NCBI RefSeq assembly: GCF_003589595.1
Contig: NW_020654289.1
Coordinates: 6,823,692-6,887,691 of the forward strand
Length of the DNA: 64,000 bases
DNA from: Hyposmocoma kahamanoa
Lineage: Eukaryota; Arthropoda; Insecta; Lepidoptera; Cosmopterigidae
Direction: 5' to 3'
Shown here: positions 56,901-64,000 of the stretch, piece by piece
How positions within the stretch are numbered: position 1 is the first letter of the stretch
Layout: every line of letters begins with the position of its first letter
Position numbers and translations under genes: made by a program
The notes under the pieces: generated by a model
Seen by the model: the letters and a program-made list of their open reading frames with translations, nothing else
Databases searched by the model: none
What the model was told of the DNA's origin: nothing

Positions 56901-59900
56901 TAACAAAGTAGTGGAATAATTTCACAAAAAAGAATTGTATATCAATTCAATAATAATTTAAAATACAGTGAATAGCGACATCTCTCGCCAGGGCTGGTAA
57001 CTAAAGATATCTAACTGGGTGATATAAAACTTTTATAGATTTCTCATAGATGGCGCTACGACTAAAAAGTCGTTGAAAATACCAAATACAAAGATACGAC
57101 GCAAGCACATAGAAAAATTCGTGAGGTCCGCTGGGTCGTTCCGTGGTTTAGTTGGTATAGCGTCTGGAACGGTAAGCTAGAGACGTCGGTTCTAATCCGG
57201 CCGGATCGAAGGATTTTTTTCTGAGTGTTCGATTTTTGTAGTTTGAGTTTTGTTAATAATTATAACAAACTTGTGGAATAATTTCACAAAAAATAATTGA
57301 ATATCAATTCAATAAAAATGTAAATATATGCAACTTAAATTTTCTGAGTTATCCGTTAATATTGTTAATATGTCGGAGTCTCTACAGTTTTCTATCTAAA
57401 ATAACAATACGATAATCAATTTTATATATTTATGCATTATGTAACAAACACAATTCTTCCAGATCAGACTTACTTGAAACAGGCTCAGAAATAGTGATGA
57501 TGTCCAAAACACCAACAGTGCCATATGTCGCTGAAACTGACATTTTAAAATCAGTTCAACAAAATAAGAATGAGCTGAATATTGTGAAGAAGCTTAAACT
57601 AAGATTGGAAAAAGACTACAATAATCGATATCCTATAAAGTTGAAGTATCGTGGGTTGAAGCAGATGCCTCTCTCAGATTTGCAGGTAGTTTTTTACTCT
57701 TGGTAACTATTAACTAGCTAATGAATATGGTCTAATCTAATCTATATGGTCTAAAAAAAACTTATGTAAACTTTTAAGGCATGGAAACACTAAATCAAGT
57801 CACTTTTTCTTTACGTAAATAAGTATTTAAATCTTGTTTTTAATAAGGCCTGTAATACATGGGTGTCAATGTCGGTCTTGTGATGTCAATCCCTGTGGAT
57901 TTTTCTGCTATATCGTGTCGCCTCGTAGTAAGGTACAAGACCTCACATATGAGTATAGAGTTTTAGCCCTCTTCGCCAGCGGGTCACCCAACACTACATT
58001 TAACTTCCCAACCTGCCAAATATCCCCTAATTGAAATTGGCTTCTTAGAGCTACGTAATGGTAACATTCCATTAAATGTAGCATAATTTCAAGTTTGTTA
58101 CAGAATTTACATAGTGGAGATTATAAATCAGTTGTTTCAATACAAAAGTTTTTTTTTGTTGTCAATATGAATGTTAAATTATTCATATTATCAGCTTGGT
58201 GATCTTAAGTTTTTTGTATGTAATAGTAGATTTAGTTCATTCATTGTGGGACAAGGGTTGGGGATTCATAATAAAAACTATTTGGTTTCATGTATTAAAC
58301 TTGCTTTATAATTGCTTCACTTGATTTTGTCATTATAATATTGATCCCGCCTTTGTAAAGAATCGTAAGCTTAAATTTACTTTCAGTGTATATGAACATC
58401 TAATTAAAAAAAAAAAGTCACGCTTATTTTGTAATCTGTGAAGTTTAAGGCTAAGTACAGATGACAAATATTTAACGCGCGTTTTCAAATCGTTTGTCTA
58501 GATGATATTCGTATATTTGTCATACATTCGTTCAAATGTTCCGCCATACCGCCTGCGTTCAGAGGAAATACTTCAAAACGTGCGTCACTGCTGGCCAACG
58601 CGAGTTATCGCGCATTTAAAATTATAGGCACTGGGAGTGTACCTGTCCAGATGACCATGCTTTCGTCGCGATTGTACACTTTCCTACTTTTGCACCGCGC
58701 GTTGTCTTCGGTTGTCTAAAAGTTTCCACCAACGCGCGTCAATGTTGAACGCGCGGCAGATGTGCGTCCATCTGAACCTAGCCTAAAAATCTATATTCAT
58801 AAGCCAACGTAATTTCTAGGACTTTACTGAGGATGATTCTCAAGACAAGTTGCTGGAGCCGGGGAAAGACCTTATTTTCCGTATACGCATCTACAGAGGC
58901 TTTGCCTACAGTTTGAAGGACAGACATGTAAGTAATATCATCATCATCATCTACAGCCTGATTTCATCCAGTGCTGGGTATAGGCCTCCCTTTGTGCCAT
59001 GTATAGTAAAGTAATTTCAAATTTTAAGATTCCATAGTGAGACTGTGAATTTATTCATATTTTAGTTAAGTCTGTTTGTATGAAAAGTAGTTACTCGTAT
59101 GTTTGTACGTACTGTAATGAAGTTTAGTGTAAAGACATGCATTGATGGCCCAAAATCAAAGGGGAAGAGGCAACATAAGAAAAATTTATATTTACCCTAT
59201 TGAATGGGCATTATTTTTATTTTATTTAATAGGGTGCAACTTCAGATAAATAAATAATAGGTGTTCAGACATTCAAATAAAGTTGTCCACAACATTTAAG
59301 TTTGGTAAATATTACATGTAATAAAATGTTAAAGTAAAATTGCGCTATTTTCTGCTTAAAACTAAAGAGTGGTTTTAAAGGACATAATACTATAGAAAAA
59401 AATGTTATGACATAACGCCATTATATGTTCGACACCATTCAAAATACGATAACGTGTCTTGTTCCAGAGCCGGTCGCGGCACTCGGTGTTTAGTCACGAT
59501 GTTGTGCTGTACGGGCGGCAACGGTTGTGCGCGTTGCGTGATCGCATCGTGTGCCCCAACGACGCCGACGTACGCGTCGACGTCGCCGACCGGATCAACG
59601 AACCGCCGGTGACCACTGCCCAGGTACTTTAGGAGAATATTTTGCGGGATTTATGCACTTTACTGCATATTGTTAAGCTATAGAAGCGAACCTACTTTCG
59701 ACGCGTCACCTAATGCAAATTATAACTTTTTTATATAAAAAAAACCGACTTCAAAAGTTCGTGGAAGTACATATCGACTCATTTGTAGAACAAAGATCTA
59801 TGTGCAAGACAATTTGTAAGACAATTTGCAAGGATATAGTACATTTCGTTCGATCTTCTTCGCTGTGAATGTCAGATCGACTGTTGTTGGATTTTATACT

Positions 59901-62900
59901 TTCGAAACGAAATAAGATATATAAATTGTCAAAAAAACCTTTGCATAGGCCTTAGTTTGCATAACGAAATTATTCTCGTAACACATCTCTCTCTGACTCT
60001 GTTCTGCGGATGAGTCTATTATATTTGTTAAGTTTTATTGTAGTCGGTTACCGGAAAACGTGCGAAACCGGATTTACCCCTGGTTTACCACCCTGAGGCG
60101 GATTATTTTCTTCAAATTTATATGGGACCAACACTGAGGTACCTCCTTTCCGACAAAAAAAAGTGATCAAAATCAGTTCACAAATCCCTGAGTAAACGCG
60201 TAACATACACACAAAAAAACAGTCGAATTGTTTTTGAAGTCGGTTAAGAACCTAAATGAAAGCAATTGCTGAGAAATAATAAAAACTTGATGACTGTTTC
60301 AAATAAATCAACTACATTGTCTTTTCTATTTATTAAATTTTTGAAGTAATTTTTTTTTGTGAAGAATTTTTCCGCTGAAGAACATATTGAGAATTAACGT
60401 GAATAATAATGTGCCAGGCAACCACACTAATAGCTAGTCTCAAACTAGGAAATTCACTATACTGTGGGCACCAGGGCAATAGAATTAACTTTGGGGCACA
60501 ACCCAAAACACCCAGTCCTACCGGGAGACGCACTCGGCACCTGTTCATCTAGCACCCACGAGGCTAACCATTTGGATCATCGAATTGAATCGGATTGTTA
60601 TTTTATGGAATTATTTTTATAAATTTTAAAAATGGCGTACACTTACAATAGGCTGATTAATTTGATTTGTATAAATTATTGTTATGTTTTAGGACGTGTT
60701 CCAATCGGGTTTCCTGTTCATAAACAACGTATTCTACGTGGACACCCGCGGCTCCTGCAGGGACATTTCTGCGGGTCTGCGCGCTTGGGCTGAGAAACGC
60801 GGCCGCGGCGTCTTTCCTTGCAAGGACATGACCAAAGTGCGATTGGACGAGCTCATCCTCAAGCTGGGACACCCTGAGGTATGTATCAAAGTCAAATCAT
60901 TTATTTGCTTTAAGTACTACACTTATTACACTATATGTAACAAATTTTCATAAATCTCCAATGTTGTCGTGCTTGCGATGTACTTTTGCTGCCCATAACA
61001 ATGATAATATTGTATACTTATCATTTCGTCCTGTTTTACGTATCTTAACCTCTTAAGTTCCCGTGTATATCAAATTTATACATAATATCTGAAGTGATTC
61101 AAACCCAGATAATACAGTTCCATCGAGTATATAACCAGATACGACTCCTATCACGTAACTGTCCAGTGTATCACTGTAATGAAAATATCGCATTCAAATT
61201 TAGAGGTACATATTCTATATGACCATAGAGCATCTAGAAAAATACGTTTTTTGTACAAAATTCTGGGCATACTTGCTTGGGCCTGAAACATGGAGTTATA
61301 TTTTTCTGCTCCTGTACTTTAATCGGTCTTTTATAATTTTCTAAACCACATCTTAAAGGCGAACTTTTTAGTTCTGAATCAAAATTTTATTGGCTATGGA
61401 GCTGAAAAATTTTATTATAGTACACGGAACTATTACATTTACATTATTAATACATTTATTTCTCTCGTGAGTTTGGGTGTAATTTATGGTTATCTATGTG
61501 TGTGTCCATGGCACCCGCGACACAGGGTTTCCCTAGTTCGGGGCTATGTTGAGGGCGTGCGTTATTATTATTATTATTATTAACTATAATGAGTTTCAAA
61601 AAAAGAACGTCGAATTTTTGCTAAATATCAATAAGTGTACGCTATTTTAAATAGAAAACCACCGTGAGACTCAGCATATTAACTAAAATAACGGAAAACT
61701 CACTCGACGGAAACCGTCGAGTCACCGCCGTGGCATCTCATGATTAAGGACTACGAACACGAATTAGTGATTATATCCACGAGATATTAATGATTATGCT
61801 CAGGGGGTATACGTATAATTTTGGCTTACTTTGCACTGTGAAGCGGTGTGTGACAATCCGACAATAAATATAGAGCTACTACGGTTGAGTGCCGTCAGAT
61901 TGAACCAATATTATTGTATTAAATATAAAAGGTTGAATTAAAGAACTCGAAATACAGTCGAAATTTTTTAAGAAATTGACCAATAATGGCGTCCCTTCTG
62001 TCATCTTCCCGGCCTAACTGCAGGACTGCAAATAATACAAAGAAACATATTTAGTTACTAATTGTACTGCGCAAAACAAGCTGTTAAGTGTAGAGGGCTG
62101 GCTGCTACTTATTTGTCTACTTTAGAATAAAAACAAATAATACTTAAAAATTAAGGCGGTTTACTTGTTTTTTTTCAACCAGTTAACTAACAACCATGTA
62201 ACAATGGCGAAAACCTAAGAACTCGATATTATTATTGTGTATTGAGTATTGTGTATTGTTTTGGTTTGACCCTATAGAGGTTTCTAATGTACGGTTATTT
62301 AGATTGCCATATATGTAGTATATGAACCCAGACCTAATTCATGTAACATGGTGTAGAATGTATATGTATGTGCATTTTTGACATGCTGTACCAAGGAGAG
62401 ATCATGGCATGAGATAACTCGCGATGTCTAAAACATACGTGTTTTTTATGTTCTATATTTAAAAACGTACACCATTATTGGTGACTCATGCTGAGAAACA
62501 ACATATTAGGGATCTTTTTAATAACCGATGTCATTGACTGCCGCCCGGAGTCGCTTCAAATTTTCCTTAGCCAAAATCTGGAATGACCTCGCCTCCTCCT
62601 CGTAAGGGGCAGTGGCTTAATTGTTATTGACAATCAGTTGAAAATGTGCTATTTGTCAAGCATTCCGGAATGCCGGTTTCTTTTAATTTGCGCCTTATTC
62701 ATACACATTGAAGATATTTAATTGAGGTTATTGCTCAGATGTGAGTGTGTATTTTTTGTTAATTTTTGGTGTGTACCATTGCCTGCTAACATCGGCGAGA
62801 GATATATACTCCATAGTCTTCTGTAGTTGAGTCATAAACCCTTTTGACATGTTTATTTTATTATTAATTTGTATCATCTTTTCTTTACTGTACTGCATGT

Positions 62901-63385
62901 CGAATGAAGTAACTTTGATTATGATTTTTTTTTGTAGAACTGCAATATAACTCCGGCTGTACTTGTTCCAGGTGTACATGCATCAAGGCAACTGTGAACA
63001 TCTGTTTACGTTCTCCGAGATCCGCTTGGTGACTCCGTCCGACCCATTGAAGACGATACACTATCCTACGCACACGGCGGTGGCACAGAACCAAACCATC
63101 TACTGCACAGCCTGCGCAGAGTTCGGTGCTAAATGGATCATAGACGGCTGCGACAAGGTGCCGTTCGACCCGGCATTCTTCTGCGACATGTGCTTAAAAA
63201 AGTATCTCTACAAAGATGGTCAGAAATTGGGTAACTTCAAAGCGTATTCGTATAAAATTAACGAGATAAATATATTGAAACCCACTCATGGAAGATACGA
63301 GGAGAGGGATTTCACTGAAATGGACGCCCCTGTGAGTTTAAGTCAGCGGAAACGGACGCTACCTGGTGGCCTTGGTGATGATTGA
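53953..63385 (+). CDS. SNAPC3: SNAPC3-like snRNA-activating protein complex subunit (SNAP50 / Pbp49)
   Basis: SNAPc binds the proximal sequence element of snRNA genes and recruits Pol II or Pol III; this subunit takes part in DNA contact. Six exons join in phase: 53953-54791, 57463-57685, 58820-58927, 59468-59623, 60693-60878, 62972-63385 (about 641 residues). The start is fixed by an in-frame TAA at 53947-53949. Residues 1-190 are acidic, Ser/Thr/Val-rich and not recognised. The conserved part runs from KSIYVPDVGNKWYDVKGNLV through IRIYRGFAYSLKDRH, VFQSGFLFINNVFYVDTRGS and VYMHQGNCEHLFTFSEIRLV. It ends in the family zinc module with C549/C552, C564 and C575/C578 (CTACAEFGAKW, FFCDMCLKKY). 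It is longer than the human protein of about 410 residues because of the N-terminus. The introns, especially the first, hold many transposons. Confidence 0.94.
54892..55289. mobile_element. Family E MITE, truncated, with a SINE inserted
   Basis: It starts CGAGTATACAACCAGAAATA and resumes after the SINE as AATAGAGATGAAATGTCATT, then TTCACTTCAAATCAACCAGT, where it breaks off. AATA is repeated at the junctions. It lies in SNAPC3 intron 1. Confidence 0.75.
54914..55133 (-). mobile_element. tRNA-derived SINE, family A copy 3
   Basis: Best-preserved copy: A-box side GTGGCCGAACGGTTACCATG, B-box side CCCAGGTTCAATTCCCGGG, and a (TTA)n tail on the minus strand. Confidence 0.85.
55295..55780. mobile_element. 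Family E MITE, full-length copy
   Basis: Inverted ends TGAGTATATACCCAGAAATA... and ...TATTTCTGGTTATATACTTG enclose about 430 bp of AT-rich non-coding sequence shared with 35677-36162. No ORF. Confidence 0.85.
56120..56370 (-). mobile_element. LINE C-terminal knuckle remnant
   Basis: The minus strand encodes TTSTTCRIHLGLACIPVHLA then RIRDNSLCECGLDERSVDHI and FFDCTKL, the C-x-C...H...C knuckle that ends many arthropod LINE ORFs. It is antisense in SNAPC3 intron 1. Confidence 0.7.
56395..56580. repeat. Family E MITE, internal fragment
   Basis: It shares ACTGATGAAATGTGATTCCG, GTTTTTCCCACACCACCGAT and ATATACAGAGACATATACAC with the full copies; both ends are missing. Confidence 0.75.
56838..57335 (+). 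mobile_element. Family B retroposon, head-to-tail partial dimer
   Basis: A partial unit starts at the B box (GGTTCGAATCCGGCCGGATC), runs to the terminal repeat (TGTATATCAATTCAATAATA), continues directly into a full second body, and closes with the terminal repeat again at about 57290-57322. The second B box is mutated (GGTTCTAATCC). Confidence 0.75.
57834..57945. repeat. Dispersed repeat shared with the mariner flank
   Basis: TTTTTAATAAGGCCTGTAAT then GGGTGTCAATGTCGGTCTTG match the left flank of the mariner at 39975-40022. It continues to GTACAAGACCTCACATATGA, which resembles the mariner right flank. Confidence 0.5.
58938..59000. repeat. Common insect repeat phrase after (ATC)n
   Basis: ATCATCATCATC followed by CAGCCTGATTTCATCCAGTG and CTGGGTATAGGCCTCCCTTT is a widely dispersed motif in lepidopteran DNA. 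It lies just inside SNAPC3 intron 3. Confidence 0.5.
59739..60246. mobile_element. Family F non-autonomous element, second copy
   Basis: It starts AAAACCGACTTCAAAAG and ends TTTTTGAAGTCGGTTAAGAA (inverted), with the family blocks TTACCGGAAAACGTGCG, GAGGTACCTCCTTTCCGACA and CGCGTAACATACACACAAAA. It lies in SNAPC3 intron 4. Confidence 0.7.
61124..61145. repeat. Terminal scrap of a family E MITE
   Basis: CGAGTATATAACCAGATACGA matches the family E left end only. Confidence 0.4.
61445..61582 (+). mobile_element. tRNA-derived SINE, family A copy 4, 5'-truncated
   Basis: It begins in the body (TTTATTTCTCTCGTGAGTTT), reaches CCCGCGACACAGGGTTTCCC and ends in (TTA)n. The tRNA-like head is lost. Confidence 0.8.
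62165..62245. repeat. Family D 3' end
   Basis: CATGTAACAATGGCGAAAAC then CTAAGAACTCGATATTATTA is the same ending as the 3.7-kb element, with a short simple tail. Confidence 0.55.
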
Positions 63386-63436
63386 AGTTATAAAGAACTG
63401 AAATATATCTGGTTTAAGAAAAATTTTCATAGATTA

Positions 63437-63545
63437 TTAATACAAAGACTGATTCGAACCAACGTTGTCTAGCAAACCGTGTCAGACGCTATGCCAATTA
63501 AGCCACAGAACGAACCGACGGACCTTACGAATTTTCATAAATTTG
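63437..63545 (-). mobile_element. Family B retroposon fragment, SNAPC3 3' flank
   Basis: Reverse orientation: minus-strand GCATAGCGTCTGACACGG and GTTGGTTCGAATC, with the part after the B box deleted up to GTCTTTGTATTAAT. It begins about 50 bp after the SNAPC3 stop, so it is probably in the 3' UTR. Confidence 0.7.
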
Positions 63546-63599
63546 TCACAGATAGTGACAAATGGATGATGGATGATTTTAGTAGCAGTAGAGCTCCTT

Positions 63600-63845
63600 G
63601 TGAAAGAGTTCGTCCAGTGAAGTACTGCCACCTTATCTACTTTTGCCGCCAAGCTGTTGGTGAAATTACGGGCTCGTGGGACTTGTCCACTTATATCTCA
63701 GGGTGACGGGGCGCAGTGGCAGTGCCCCTCAGATCTTTGCGATTTAAAATTCTTGAGTGGCACTGCAACTGTTATGGACAGGCGTGTAGTTTACCATCAG
63801 GCACACGACTTGTTCGCCCTGTCACTTGATATTATATAAAAAAAA
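63600..63845 (+). repeat. Family C retroposon tail, second copy
   Basis: GTGAAATTACGGGCTCGTGG, TCTCAGGGTGACGGGGCGCA, GCCCCTCAGATCTTTGCGAT and TTACCATCAGGCAC, followed by poly(A), match the copy at 41318-41485. Confidence 0.7.
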
Positions 63846-63859
63846 AGATGGTGTTACGG

Positions 63860-64000
63860 CAAAAAGTCGTTAAAAACCAAAAACAAACATCTGCAACGAG
63901 CACATAGAAAAATTCATAAGGTCTGCTGGTTCGTTCCATAGTTCACTTGGGACAGCATCAGGCACGGTATGCTTAAGGCGCTGGTTCCAATCTAGCCGGA
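63860..64000 (+). mobile_element. Family B retroposon, cut by the window end
   Basis: AAAAAGTCGTTAAAAACCAA, GCACATAGAAAAATTCATAA, GGTCTGCTGGTTCGTTCC and the A-box side TTCACTTGGGACAGCATCAG follow family order. The sequence stops at the B box. Confidence 0.7.

Noticed and set aside
56938..57290. Hammerhead ribozyme in the family B tandem unit, suggested by its multimer arrangement
   Set aside because: No CTGATGA core with a GAAA box at suitable spacing was found.
60390..60620. Possible SINE or small gene in SNAPC3 intron 4
   Set aside because: The 71-codon frame is not protein-like, and no second copy or tRNA-like box could be identified in the window.
62520..62600. Possible LINE C-terminal scrap (SRFKFSLAKIWNDLASS)
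   Set aside because: Resembles a reverse-transcriptase ending but is too short and isolated to list as a feature.

Overview
The window is eukaryotic nuclear DNA, most likely from a moth or butterfly (Lepidoptera). The background is AT-rich, genes have many exons with GT-AG introns, and the gaps are packed with LINE tails, tRNA-derived SINEs, MITEs, foldbacks and Tc1/mariner remnants of kinds common in lepidopteran genomes. The order-level call is an inference from the repeats and gene types. There is no prokaryotic, viral or CRISPR-like organisation.

Four conserved protein genes can be read exon by exon with matching splice phases. UBAP1 (minus, 4903-7774, 2 coding exons) encodes an ESCRT-I subunit. 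It sits head-to-head with a GLD-2-type cytoplasmic poly(A) polymerase (plus, 8941-14007, 7 exons), and a 1.17-kb CpG-rich gap between them is a likely shared promoter region. ZFR/Zn72D (minus, 25891-46289, 20 coding exons) encodes a three-zinc-finger DZF-domain RNA-binding protein; its introns hold most of the middle of the window. SNAPC3 (plus, 53953-63385, 6 exons) encodes a subunit of the snRNA-gene transcription factor SNAPc. Three of the four act in RNA biology, but nothing indicates that they work as one unit; they look like ordinary neighbours.

Region by region: 1-4.7 kb is gene-free with a MITE and a small retroposon; 4.7-14 kb is UBAP1 and Gld2; 14-25.9 kb is presumed Gld2 3' UTR followed by a LINE-rich desert; 25.9-46.3 kb is Zfr with a 2.2-kb intronic inverted repeat, a transposon nested in a MITE, a deleted mariner and a LINE cluster; 46.3-53.9 kb is intergenic and holds a 1.55-kb near-palindromic transposon-derived hairpin plus a 0.64-kb foldback; 53.9-64 kb is SNAPC3 and its downstream repeats.

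No wholly new gene system was found. The most unusual structures are the inverted duplication of a transposon end (50208-51760), the long inverted repeat inside an intron of a dsRNA-related gene (30200-32366), and a tRNA-like retroposon with terminal direct repeats that also occurs in head-to-tail arrangement (21541-21937 and 56838-57335).
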